64,000 bases of DNA from Lentisphaeria bacterium (GTDB taxonomy: Bacteria; Verrucomicrobiota; Lentisphaeria; Victivallales; UBA1829): positions 67,930 through 131,929 of the forward strand of contig JAFTIQ010000022.1 in NCBI GenBank assembly GCA_017456805.1. Reading direction: 5' to 3'. Below, piece by piece: positions 10,244 to 17,522 of the stretch. A program made the position numbers and the translations under genes. Positions within the stretch are counted from its first letter, which is position 1; each line of letters begins with the position of its first letter. A model generated the notes under the pieces. That model did no database searches and was not told the DNA's origin. It was given only the letters and a program-made list of their open reading frames with translations.

Positions 10244-11020
10244 TCAGATCGAAAAAAGCTCCCCGGCATTCCGGTTCGTCAGTTCACTGACCTCTTCCGG
10301 AGTCATCCCGCGCACTGCTGCCACCGCTTCTGCAATCAATGGAATATAGACAGGGGTATTCTCTTTTCCCCGGAACGGAACCGGCGCAAGATAAGGGGAA
10401 TCCGTCTCCAGCAAAATCTTCTCCCCGGGATATTCTTTCGCAAGGACCCGGATGTTTTCCGCTTTTTTGAACGTGATCATCCCATTGATCCCGAACCAGC
10501 CGCCCAGCTCTGCAAACCGTTCCATATAAGACAACGAACCGCTGTAACTGTGAATCACAAACCGCCCTCCGGCTGCTGAAAAATCCTTCAGATATCCATA
10601 GGTCAATGCGTACGCCTCCTCCGAATCCTCCTTATCCCGGCAATGAACAGAAACCGGCAGATTCAGCGAAAGAGCAGTCTCCAGCATCTGATTGAAAACT
10701 CTGACCTGACTTTCATGATCGGCAAAATCATAATAAAAATCAAGCCCGATCTCCCCGACAGCCCGAAGCTTTCCAGTAGAAACAAATCCCGGAAAACAGG
10801 AAATATCCCCATCAAAAGCAGCCGCTTCATGAGGATGTACGCCCGCAGCGAAATATAAATTCTGACTTTTTTCAGCTGCGGCAGCAAGCATTTCTGCATC
10901 AGGAATTGAGGAAGCGCACCCGAGAATTCCGGTGATTCCGTTTTCCAGAGCCGCCGCACAAACCTGAACAGCCTGTGCCTCATTTTCAAAATGACAATGA
11001 GTATCCCGGAAACAAAGCAT
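10244..11020 (-). CDS. TatD family metal-dependent hydrolase
   Basis: This is a TatD-type TIM-barrel DNase/hydrolase of 258 residues, the usual length. The metal ligands are visible: DTHCHF at the N-terminus, GVHPHE, VGEIGLD, SVHCRD, VIHSYSG and LETDSPYLAPVPFRG. It follows panD closely. I start it at the ATG at 11020, which gives MLCFRDTHC, close to family N-termini. A TTG at 11029 overlaps the panD stop as TTGA and would add three residues; neither site has a strong Shine-Dalgarno sequence, so coupling to panD translation is likely. Family members act on DNA ends or on D-aminoacyl-tRNA, and which applies here cannot be told from sequence. Confidence 0.93.
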   Translation of the reverse strand: MLCFRDTHCHFENEAQAVQVCAAALENGITGILGCASSIPDAEMLAAAAEKSQNLYFAAGVHPHEAAAFDGDISCFPGFVSTGKLRAVGEIGLDFYYDFADHESQVRVFNQMLETALSLNLPVSVHCRDKEDSEEAYALTYGYLKDFSAAGGRFVIHSYSGSLSYMERFAELGGWFGINGMITFKKAENIRVLAKEYPGEKILLETDSPYLAPVPFRGKENTPVYIPLIAEAVAAVRGMTPEEVSELTNRNAGELFSI

Positions 11021-11025
11021 GGGAA

Positions 11026-11403
11026 TCAACCGATCGTCTCGCGTCCGAGCCGCTCTGCAACAACCTGATTATTTTCATCCATAACGATGACTTTCGGGCG
11101 GAAGGTCTGAGCTTCTTCCGGTGTAAAATTAGCGAAGCACATAATTGTGATGATATCGCCCACACTTCCTCTGTGAGCTGCGGCGCCGTTCAAACAGAAG
11201 ATTTTGGAACCGGCTTTTCCCGGAATTGCATAGGTTTCCAATCTGGAACCGTTTGTTGCGTTCACGACGAGGATCTTTTCATAAGGAAGGATCCCTGCTT
11301 TTTCCAGAAGCTCGATATCGATTTCAAGACTTCCCTCATAATCCACATAGCAATCAGTGATTCTTGCTCTATGAATTTTTCCTTTCAGCATTTCCAAAAG
11401 CAT
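11026..11403 (-). CDS. panD: Aspartate 1-decarboxylase precursor (PanD)
   Basis: PanD makes beta-alanine from aspartate for pantothenate and CoA synthesis. It is a pyruvoyl enzyme made by self-cleavage between Gly24 and Ser25, and the YEGS cleavage site is present at that position if translation starts at the ATG at 11403. Other family hallmarks are NATNGSRLETYAI and NGAAAHRGSVGDI. I prefer 11403 over the upstream ATG at 11433 because AGGAG lies eight bases before it, because it puts the processed Ser at the canonical residue 25, and because the -10 box at 11446-11441 would place the transcript start at about the upstream ATG. The product is 125 residues. Confidence 0.95.
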   Translation of the reverse strand: MLLEMLKGKIHRARITDCYVDYEGSLEIDIELLEKAGILPYEKILVVNATNGSRLETYAIPGKAGSKIFCLNGAAAHRGSVGDIITIMCFANFTPEEAQTFRPKVIVMDENNQVVAERLGRETIG

Positions 11404-11440
11404 TTCCATTTCTCCTGCTGTTGATAATCTCATTCTATAT

Positions 11441-11446
11441 AATATA
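11441..11446 (-). promoter_or_regulatory. Probable panD -10 box
   Basis: TATATT on the minus strand, about 38 bases before the chosen panD start. No good -35 hexamer is visible at the right distance, so this is a weak or activator-dependent promoter, or only a chance match. Confidence 0.35.
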
Positions 11447-11530
11447 GCATGCTTTTCAGAAATTAAAAGTCATTTTTCCACTTTATTTCTACTCAAAAAA
11501 ATTTTTTTTCAATTTTTTTTAAAACTTCAC

Positions 11531-11558
11531 TTGCAAATTTCAAAAGTTGAATTATATT
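11531..11558 (+). promoter_or_regulatory. Promoter of the rubrerythrin-perR unit
   Basis: TTGCAA (11531-11536) and TATATT (11553-11558) are 16 bases apart in a very AT-rich stretch. The -10 box lies inside an inverted repeat, described separately. The leader to the rubrerythrin ATG is about 60 bases. Confidence 0.55.
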
Positions 11559-11595
11559 GATAATTGTAATCGATACAAACTTGTAACGATAGCAA
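11550..11595 (+). promoter_or_regulatory. Candidate PerR operator (two palindromes)
   Basis: Two inverted repeats overlap the promoter and start site: AATTAT-ATTG-ATAATT at 11550-11565 and TTGTA-ATCGA-TACAA at 11564-11578. A degenerate copy, TTGTAACGATAGCAA, follows at 11581-11595. The first half of the second repeat matches the B. subtilis PerR half-site TTATAAT at six of seven positions. Control by the PerR-like gene two positions downstream is inferred. Confidence 0.45.
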
Positions 11596-11625
11596 ATAAA
11601 AACCAACACAAGAAAGGGAAGTACT

Positions 11626-12177
11626 ATGAAAAAATTCGTTTGCACAATCTGCGGTTATGTCCATGAAGGAAATGAAGCACCTGAAGCTTGCCCCCAGTGC
11701 AAGGCTCCTAAAGCTAAGTTCATGGAAAAGGCGGAAGGCGGAGCAATCAATTTTGCTGATGAACATCGCATCGGCGTCGCTAAAGATGTCGATCCCGAAA
11801 TCATCGAAGGTCTCCGCGCAAACTTTAATGGCGAATGTATGGAAGTCGGTATGTATCTCGCTATGAGCCGTCAGGCAGATCGCGAAGGATATCCCGAAAT
11901 CGCAGAAGCATACAAACGCTATGCGTTCGAAGAAGCAGAACATGCAGCCAAATTTGCTGAACTCCTGGGCGAATGTCTCGTTGCTGACACCAAGACAAAT
12001 CTGACCGTCCGCGTCGAAGCTGAAACAGGTGCTTGCGAAGGAAAACTCATGCTGGCAAAACGCGCAAAAGAACTCAATCTCGATGCAATCCATGACACTG
12101 TTCATGAAATGTGCAAAGATGAAGCCCGTCACGGCGCAGGGTTCAACGGTTTGCTGAAACGCTATTTCGGAAAATAA
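11626..12177 (+). CDS. Reverse rubrerythrin (NADH-linked peroxide reductase)
   Basis: This non-haem di-iron protein scavenges peroxide and oxygen in anaerobes. The rubredoxin-like Cys4 iron site is at the N-terminus ([10 protein letters not shown]...CPQCKAP, residues 6-27) and the ferritin-like four-helix domain follows, with the di-iron motifs [20 protein letters not shown] and CKDEARHG. This reversed order, compared with classical rubrerythrin, defines the 'reverse rubrerythrin' group known from clostridia. It is 183 residues long with AAGGGAAG before the ATG. Arginine codons are mostly CGC/CGT, like the ribosomal-protein genes here, which suggests high expression. perR follows 57 bases later. 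Confidence 0.94.
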   Translation: MKKFVCTICGYVHEGNEAPEACPQCKAPKAKFMEKAEGGAINFADEHRIGVAKDVDPEIIEGLRANFNGECMEVGMYLAMSRQADREGYPEIAEAYKRYAFEEAEHAAKFAELLGECLVADTKTNLTVRVEAETGACEGKLMLAKRAKELNLDAIHDTVHEMCKDEARHGAGFNGLLKRYFGK

Positions 12178-12234
12178 TTCTCTCACGGCAGGGTCCGCTC
12201 CGGATCCTGCCTCTTTCAGTTCAGGAGGTGATTC

Positions 12235-12663
12235 ATGACAAATTCAGAAGCAGCCGCAATGCTCCGTAAATTCGGAATCCAGCCATCCCAGCCGAGGGTC
12301 GCGATCTATGCTTATTTGGATTCTCTCAGAAATCACCCCACGGCAGACACCATTTATGCTGCGCTTTCTCCGGATTATCCATCTCTTTCCAGGACAACTG
12401 TTTATAACACCTTGAAGCTGTTCCGGAGCTGCGGAGCGGCTCAGGGGATTATCATCGAAGATGGTGAAATGCGTTTTGATGCGGATATTTCAAAACATGC
12501 GCATTTCAAATGTACTGATTGCGGAGAAGTTCATGATCTGTTCTTTGATCCTGCCCAGTATTTACCGCCGGTTCCCATGGATTTCTTCATCCAGGAGATC
12601 CATGTAAATTACCGGGGAGTCTGTCCTGATTGCTGTAAAAAGAGAAACAGAAAATCCAGTTGA
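12235..12663 (+). CDS. Fur-family repressor, PerR-type
   Basis: This 142-residue winged-helix metalloregulator has the regulatory metal ligands of PerR rather than Fur: His34, Asp82, His88, His90 and Asp101 occur with exactly the PerR spacing (RFDADISKHAH). In PerR, oxidation of two of these histidines by peroxide releases DNA. The structural zinc site is present as CTDCG (C93, C96) and CPDC (C130, C133). A near-perfect Shine-Dalgarno (AGGAGGTGAT) precedes the ATG. Its position after reverse rubrerythrin, and the palindromes in that promoter, point to peroxide-responsive control of the unit and probable autoregulation. A strong terminator follows. Confidence 0.9.
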   Translation: MTNSEAAAMLRKFGIQPSQPRVAIYAYLDSLRNHPTADTIYAALSPDYPSLSRTTVYNTLKLFRSCGAAQGIIIEDGEMRFDADISKHAHFKCTDCGEVHDLFFDPAQYLPPVPMDFFIQEIHVNYRGVCPDCCKKRNRKSS

Positions 12664-12683
12664 ACCGAAATTTCATTGAGATC

Positions 12684-12722
12684 AAAGAGCCGAGGCTTCC
12701 CGGAAGTGCGGCTCTTTTTTTT
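12684..12722 (+). terminator. Rho-independent terminator after perR
   Basis: AAAGAGCCG (12684-12692) pairs perfectly with CGGCTCTTT (12709-12717); an inner CTTCC/GGAAG helix extends the hairpin. A run of T follows to 12722. Confidence 0.85.
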
Positions 12723-12773
12723 GTGTTCCTGCGGCGGAGGTTCAAGTTTTTTTTATTTTTTTCTGAATCATAC

Positions 12774-12801
12774 TTGACTTTTCCGATTCGTGAGTTAAAG
12801 T
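12774..12801 (+). promoter_or_regulatory. Possible promoter of the HDOD-kdsB-rdgB unit
   Basis: TTGACT (12774-12779) and TAAAGT (12796-12801) are 16 bases apart, giving a leader of about 110 bases before the HDOD gene. The -10 match is moderate. Nothing else was recognised in this 200-base gap. Confidence 0.4.
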
Positions 12802-12921
12802 TATGTTCAAATGATCAAATTTCCCCTTGAAAGAGTTATTGGAAAATTCTGTTCTGAAAAGATCAGAAAACGTTGCGGAAAGAGATCTTTTTCCGCGGTA
12901 TAACAGAGAGGTGCAGATACG

Positions 12922-13818
12922 ATGGAAATTTCAGAGAAAAATGGAAATCAGGAAATGTTATTCAATAAGAAAGAAAAATTTCTTTTACGGATTTCAAGTG
13001 TCACGGATCTCTCTGTTCCTTCCGTTGTCATGGATCAGATTTTTCCGATTTTGAATGGGGATGAATTTCCGGAGGATTTCGGGAACAGCAAATTGATGCA
13101 CGATCCCTCCATTGTTGCCTATTTTCTGAAACAGCTTTATGAGGAGGAGGCGAACAGGGAAACGCTTTATTCCGGCATGGAAGATATCTTCCGGCACATG
13201 ACCAAAGAGGAGATGTATAATCATCTTTCCGAGCTTTCTCTGATGGAACTGTTCGGACCGGTGGAGATCGAAGAATGGAAACATGCCTATTCCTCTCATC
13301 TTCTCATGCATGTTCTTGTAACAGAAAACGGGTTCCATCAGCTTCGGTATCTTGTTCCGCTGATGCTGATTCATGATATTGGCAAACAGGTGCTTCATTC
13401 CATCGTTCCGGAGATCAGCAGGGAAATTGTGGAACTTGCACAGAAACAGAAACTCCCCCGGAGTATTGCAGAGAATCAATTATTGGAGCTGACCCATGCG
13501 GAAGCCGGAGCCAGACTTTTGAAAGAATGGCATTTTCCGCCCCGGTTCTACCTTCCGGTCAAATATCATCACAGCATTGAGATCCCGATGGAATATATTC
13601 TGGAAACTGCGCTGATCCAGTTTGTGAACTGGGTGGATTGCAATGTTCGGGGAATCCCGGCACAGCCTCTTGACCGGAAAACGATGGAGCTTGCGGGAAT
13701 TGAGGAAATCGATACAGAGTACTGGATCAGAAGGCACCGGAAGATCGTTGCAGAAATCGATCATTACTTTGAGCCGGAAGGCATTATGAATAAAACAAAA
13801 ACAGAAGAAAAACCATGA
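12922..13818 (+). CDS. HDOD-domain protein
   Basis: A 298-residue protein with an HDOD domain, a non-catalytic relative of HD phosphohydrolases found in signalling proteins. The family-like core is LVPLMLIHDIGKQVLHSIVPEIS (with HD-like His-Asp), followed by ELTHAEAGARLLKEWHFPP and VKYHHSI, which resemble the conserved HAxxGAxLLxxWxxP and IxxHH motifs. The N-terminal ~130 residues are not recognised. No output domain is attached, so the signalling partner is unknown. The ATG at 12922 follows GAGAGGTG. Its stop overlaps the kdsB start (ATGA), so it is translated together with a KDO-activating enzyme, an unexpected pairing. Confidence 0.8.
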   Translation: MEISEKNGNQEMLFNKKEKFLLRISSVTDLSVPSVVMDQIFPILNGDEFPEDFGNSKLMHDPSIVAYFLKQLYEEEANRETLYSGMEDIFRHMTKEEMYNHLSELSLMELFGPVEIEEWKHAYSSHLLMHVLVTENGFHQLRYLVPLMLIHDIGKQVLHSIVPEISREIVELAQKQKLPRSIAENQLLELTHAEAGARLLKEWHFPPRFYLPVKYHHSIEIPMEYILETALIQFVNWVDCNVRGIPAQPLDRKTMELAGIEEIDTEYWIRRHRKIVAEIDHYFEPEGIMNKTKTEEKP

Positions 13819-14543
13819 AAACAGCAGCTATTATTCCTGCCCGGATGGGCAGTACCCGTTTTCCCGGAAAAGTCCTTGCAAAACTTGGCGGAAAACCCAT
13901 CGTCCAGTGGGTCTGGGAACGTACCAAAGCATCCAAAGCCGATGAAGTGATCGTTGCTTCAGACAGCCGGGAAGTCATTGATGCAGTCAAAGCATTCGGC
14001 GGAAATGCCCGCATGACCTCCCCCAACCATCCGTCCGGCTCTGACCGGATCTGGGAAGTCGCTTCCGGGCTTGACTGCGATATTATCATCAATGTGCAGG
14101 GAGATGAACCGTTTATGGAACCCAGCGTGATTGACCGGTTGATCGATGTTATGCAGGAATCCCCTGCTCCGGATATGGCGACCGTCGTGGTTCCCTCCAC
14201 CCGGGAACAGATCGCCAACAATCCAAATTCCCCGAAAGTTGTAATCGGTGCGGACGGCATGGCGCTTTATTTCAGCCGTTCTCCGATCCCTTATCTCCGG
14301 GAAGGCGGAACGGATATGCCCCTTTACAAACACTGGGGGATCTATGCATACTCCAAAGAAGCGCTCCGCCGTTTTGTTTCCCTTCCGGAAAGTCCTCTGG
14401 AAAAATGCGAAAAGCTTGAACAGCTCCGTGCCTTGGAAAATGGAATGAAAATCAAAGTGATCCAGACCAATTTCCAGAGTATCGGAATCGATACTCCCGA
14501 AGATCTTGTTCAGGCGGAAAATTATCTGAAAGGCTTGAAATAA
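13815..14543 (+). CDS. kdsB: CMP-KDO synthetase (KdsB)
   Basis: 3-deoxy-manno-octulosonate cytidylyltransferase activates KDO with CTP for attachment to lipid A. The nucleotide-binding N-terminus AIIPARMGSTRFPGK, GGKPIVQWVWE, NVQGDEPF and the C-terminal ESPLEKCEKLEQLRALE and GIDTPEDL are all typical, and 242 residues is normal. Its presence means the organism makes an LPS inner core and has an outer membrane. It overlaps the HDOD gene by four bases and precedes rdgB by 14. Confidence 0.97.
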   Translation: MKTAAIIPARMGSTRFPGKVLAKLGGKPIVQWVWERTKASKADEVIVASDSREVIDAVKAFGGNARMTSPNHPSGSDRIWEVASGLDCDIIINVQGDEPFMEPSVIDRLIDVMQESPAPDMATVVVPSTREQIANNPNSPKVVIGADGMALYFSRSPIPYLREGGTDMPLYKHWGIYAYSKEALRRFVSLPESPLEKCEKLEQLRALENGMKIKVIQTNFQSIGIDTPEDLVQAENYLKGLK

Positions 14544-14557
14544 GGGGATTTTGCATC

Positions 14558-15178
14558 ATGCTTCAACTGCTTGCCGCTACGACGAATAAGAATAAGGTCC
14601 GGGAATTCCAGGAAATTCTTCAGGATCTGAAAGACAAAATCAATATTGTTACTCAGGATACCATTCCGAATTTTCCGGAAATCGTGGAAGATGGTTCTTC
14701 TTTCGAGGAAAATGCGATGAAAAAGGCAAAAGAATCTTCCGCCTTTGCAGATATGGTTGCAATGGCAGATGATTCCGGATTGGTTGTGGAAGCTCTGGAC
14801 GGTGCGCCCGGGATCCATTCTGCCCGCTATGCCGGGGAGAATGCAACGGATGCCGACCGGATCGCAAAACTTCTGAAAGCGATGGAAGGAAAGAAAGACC
14901 GCCGCGCAAAATTTGTCTGTGCGGCTGCCATTGCATACCGGGGAGAAGAAGTCCGGACCTTTGTCGGTGAAGTCAAAGGCGTGATCGCTGATGCGCCTTC
15001 CGGCACAAATGGTTTCGGTTATGACCCGGTCTTTATTCCCGATGGATTCAATAAAACATTTGCAGAGCTGACCGATGAGGAGAAAAATGCCATCAGCCAT
15101 CGCGGAAATGCCATGAGAGCTGTCGCTGACTTCCTCCGGGATGAATTCGCAAAAATGGATGATTTTGAATTCGTATGA
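14558..15178 (+). CDS. rdgB: XTP/dITP diphosphatase (RdgB/HAM1)
   Basis: House-cleaning pyrophosphatase that removes inosine and xanthosine triphosphates from the nucleotide pool. Signatures: LLAATTNKNKVREF at the N-terminus, MADDSGLVVEALDGAPGIHSARY (catalytic Asp-Asp-Ser region), GTNGFGYDPVFIPDG and ISHRGNAMRA. It is 206 residues, the family norm. AAGGGGA precedes the ATG. The stop overlaps the next gene's ATG (ATGA). Confidence 0.97.
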   Translation: MLQLLAATTNKNKVREFQEILQDLKDKINIVTQDTIPNFPEIVEDGSSFEENAMKKAKESSAFADMVAMADDSGLVVEALDGAPGIHSARYAGENATDADRIAKLLKAMEGKKDRRAKFVCAAAIAYRGEEVRTFVGEVKGVIADAPSGTNGFGYDPVFIPDGFNKTFAELTDEEKNAISHRGNAMRAVADFLRDEFAKMDDFEFV

Positions 15179-16071
15179 GAACCCTGTTCTGTCTCTTTCT
15201 GTGCTGCTGTTTCTCAGTTCTTTCTGCTCAAATGATCTCTTTTGAGTTTCAGAAAGAGCCCGTGGGCAGCACGAACACAGCTCAATTGAAGCTCAAACTT
15301 TCCCGGGAATATACCTTTATGATCCCGGGAGCCGGAAAACCCATCGGAAAACTGGAAACGATGGAAGTCGTCCTGCTTACGGATATTCAGGTGGAACGGA
15401 TCAACCGGAAGGGCTTTCCGGTTACCCTGATCCTCCGTCCGAAAATTCTGGGCGGAACCCTCAATGGACGGAGAATCGATCCGGCATCTTTGCAGGGAAG
15501 AGTCATCCGGGCAGAGCTGGAATCCTATCCCTGCACCTTCACGTCAACGGACGGAAAGGAACTCAGTGGGGAAGCAAAGATGGTTCTTGCAGCATTTTTC
15601 CGTCAGCAGCAGGGATTTTCTTATGCGGATATTTTAGGAAAGAGCAGAAATTACAAGCAGGGAGGAAAGTGGCTTCCTGATTCTTCACCGATTTTACAAA
15701 CTCTCGCAAAGCGGAATATTTCTCTGAAAAAAAGAAATCTCACAGCTTCCGCAATGTTTGAAAACAAATTCAAAGTCAACGGAATCGAGTGTACTGCTGT
15801 GGTCCTGAATCTGTTGTCGGTGGGAACTCATGCCTATGATTTCCGGATCCGGACAAGGATCGTGCTTCCGGTCGACCGGAAAAACGGGAATGTGTTTCAT
15901 CTGACCCGCGAGGGAGTGGAAGTGGTTGACCGCAAGCTCCTTTCCGGAGATTTTGCCGCTGCTGGTTCTGCTGTCAGAATCACCACAAAGGAACAGATGG
16001 AAGTGACCTACGTTCCGAGAAAAAAGCAGGCTCCCGGCAAAAAAACCGGACATTTTATGGATATTTTCTAA
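15175..16071 (+). CDS. Secreted protein of unknown function
   Basis: I do not recognise this 298-residue protein. It begins with a clear signal peptide (MRTLFCLFLCCCFSVLSA, cleavage likely after SA). The rest is hydrophilic and beta-rich by eye, with no transmembrane segment, and a basic C-terminal tail (RKKQAPGKKTGH). Its C-terminal third (ALVV-like pattern around VNGIECTAVVLNLLSVGTHAYDFRIRT) looks like alternating beta strands. It is coupled to rdgB by a four-base overlap. The predicted location is periplasm or outer-membrane-facing; no enzyme motif was found. Confidence 0.75.
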   Translation: MRTLFCLFLCCCFSVLSAQMISFEFQKEPVGSTNTAQLKLKLSREYTFMIPGAGKPIGKLETMEVVLLTDIQVERINRKGFPVTLILRPKILGGTLNGRRIDPASLQGRVIRAELESYPCTFTSTDGKELSGEAKMVLAAFFRQQQGFSYADILGKSRNYKQGGKWLPDSSPILQTLAKRNISLKKRNLTASAMFENKFKVNGIECTAVVLNLLSVGTHAYDFRIRTRIVLPVDRKNGNVFHLTREGVEVVDRKLLSGDFAAAGSAVRITTKEQMEVTYVPRKKQAPGKKTGHFMDIF

Positions 16072-16173
16072 ATTTTCCATTTTTTACAATTTTTCTTACA
16101 ATAATTTCTTTTCTTCTGCGTTAACTGTTTGAAATCCCGGGATTCTTACAAGAAAACAGAAGGAACGAAACTT

Positions 16174-16836
16174 ATGAAAACAATGATCACACTTGCGGCT
16201 GCTCTCCTTTGTGCCGGGATTCTCTGCGCAGCCCCTGCTCCGGAAACCGCTCCTGCAGGAAAAAATCCCCCCCGTGAACAAAGACAGGATCGCCGGAAAC
16301 CGCCCCGCCCGGGGAAAAAACCGCACCGGGAAAAAAATCCTATGGCTCTGCTCAATCAGCATTTGCCCGGAATCCAGGAACTTTTCCCGGAAGAATATGC
16401 CAAGGTTCAGGAACTCCTCAAAAAAGATCCTCAGTCAGCTAAGCAGGAAATGCAAAAACTCCGCAAGAAACTGATGGAGCAGCGGAAAAAAGATTTTGCC
16501 GCGATCCGCGCTGCATTCAAAGCCTATCAGGAAACCGGTGATGAAGCAAAGCTGGCAGAAGGCAAAAAACTTCTTGCTGAAAAAGTCGCGCTCGCTGTTG
16601 AAAATGCAAAAAAACAGATTGAAATCGGAAAGCAGGAGCTGGAAAGCATCAGAAAACTGAATCTTTCAGGTAAAAATCTCCGTGAAATTGAAGCATTGTA
16701 CCGGATGAATATCAATAATCTGGAAAGATTTGCCAAGATTGATGTTCAAAAATTTACGGAACGGCTGGCACAACATTTCACAAGGAAGCCCGGAGCTCCG
16801 GCTGGAAAGCAGGCTCCGCCTCCGAAGAAAAAATAA
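16174..16836 (+). CDS. Secreted Lys/Pro-rich helical protein
   Basis: Unrecognised protein of 220 residues. The start at 16174 gives a typical signal peptide (MKTMITLAAALLCAGILCA) and is preceded by AGAAGGAAC; an upstream in-frame codon at 16129 would put charged residues in front of the signal. After the signal comes a Pro/Arg/Lys-rich spacer (about residues 20-60), then about 130 residues of charged amphipathic helix with many Lys, Glu and Gln, likely coiled coil, and a Pro/Lys tail (KQAPPPKKK). The overall look is that of Spy/CpxP-like periplasmic helical proteins, but the LTxxQ motif is not present. Confidence 0.75.
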   Translation: MKTMITLAAALLCAGILCAAPAPETAPAGKNPPREQRQDRRKPPRPGKKPHREKNPMALLNQHLPGIQELFPEEYAKVQELLKKDPQSAKQEMQKLRKKLMEQRKKDFAAIRAAFKAYQETGDEAKLAEGKKLLAEKVALAVENAKKQIEIGKQELESIRKLNLSGKNLREIEALYRMNINNLERFAKIDVQKFTERLAQHFTRKPGAPAGKQAPPPKKK

Positions 16837-16869
16837 TCTCCCCAATCAAAAAAGAGTCCCCCTCTCTTT

Positions 16870-16906
16870 CTGCCAGAGAATTCCCCCTCTCAGGCAGTTT
16901 TCTTTT
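16870..16906 (+). terminator. Rho-independent terminator
   Basis: CTGCC (16870-16874) and GGCAG (16893-16897) enclose an inner GAGA/TCTC helix, followed by TTTTCTTTT. It ends the plus-strand unit that began at the HDOD gene and separates it from the convergent minus-strand regulator gene. Confidence 0.7.
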
Positions 16907-16944
16907 AAAGGAAATACTCTTTCAGGAAAGATTGTCCTGTAAAA

Positions 16945-17520
16945 TTATTCCGGATCTCCGCCGGAATAAGTGATCAAAGCCCGGGCGTAATCGCAGCCTT
17001 CTGCAAGACGGACTTTGTGAGGCAGATTCGCTTTCATATAGAGAGTGTCCCCGGGATTCATCCGATGGACCTCCTGATCGTTCAGAATGTAATAATCGAT
17101 AGAACCTTCCAGCAGGACGAAAAATTCTTCTGTATCATGGAACATGAAATCACGTTCCTCCCCGGTACGGCGGTATTCCACCAGAAATGGATCCATGATC
17201 CGCCCGATTTGCGGATATGCCAGAGCAAAATAACGGATTCCGTATTTATTTCCCTCATCCCGGATAAGTTCCTCTCCCTCGTTCATTTTCCCGAAGGTGA
17301 ATTCAGGCGTTGGATTATCCGGCTGAAACAATCCGGAAAGACCGGTTCCGAGCGCCTCACCGATTTTATTCAAGGCGTTCAGGGACGGTGTGACCCGGAA
17401 ATTTTCCACCTGGGAAATGAATCCTTTGCTGAATCCGCTTTTTGCGGCAAGCTGTTCGATGGTCATATTCTGAGCAAGCCGGATCTTGCGGATCGTTTGG
17501 GAAAGCTGAATCAAATCCAT
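16945..17520 (-). CDS. XRE-family regulator with cupin domain
   Basis: A 191-residue regulator with an N-terminal helix-turn-helix of the Cro/C1 type (residues ~5-60; NMTIEQLAAKSGFSKGFISQVEN) and a C-terminal cupin domain (about residues 110-185; HDTEEFFVLLEGSIDYY, MNPGDTLYMKANLPHKVR). This architecture resembles PuuR/SutR-like regulators that sense a small ligand in the cupin. It lies two bases after the MFS transporter gene and is last in the manA-argS-lpxL-MFS run, so it may control the transporter, or the unit. The ligand is unknown. Confidence 0.9.
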   Translation of the reverse strand: MDLIQLSQTIRKIRLAQNMTIEQLAAKSGFSKGFISQVENFRVTPSLNALNKIGEALGTGLSGLFQPDNPTPEFTFGKMNEGEELIRDEGNKYGIRYFALAYPQIGRIMDPFLVEYRRTGEERDFMFHDTEEFFVLLEGSIDYYILNDQEVHRMNPGDTLYMKANLPHKVRLAEGCDYARALITYSGGDPE

Positions 17521-17522
17521 TG

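Noticed and set aside
11404..11433. Upstream ATG as panD start
   Set aside because: It has no Shine-Dalgarno, would coincide with the predicted transcript start, and would move the processed Ser away from residue 25.
16870..16906. Terminator for the minus-strand regulator gene
   Set aside because: The T run follows the stem only on the plus strand; on the minus strand no T run follows it.
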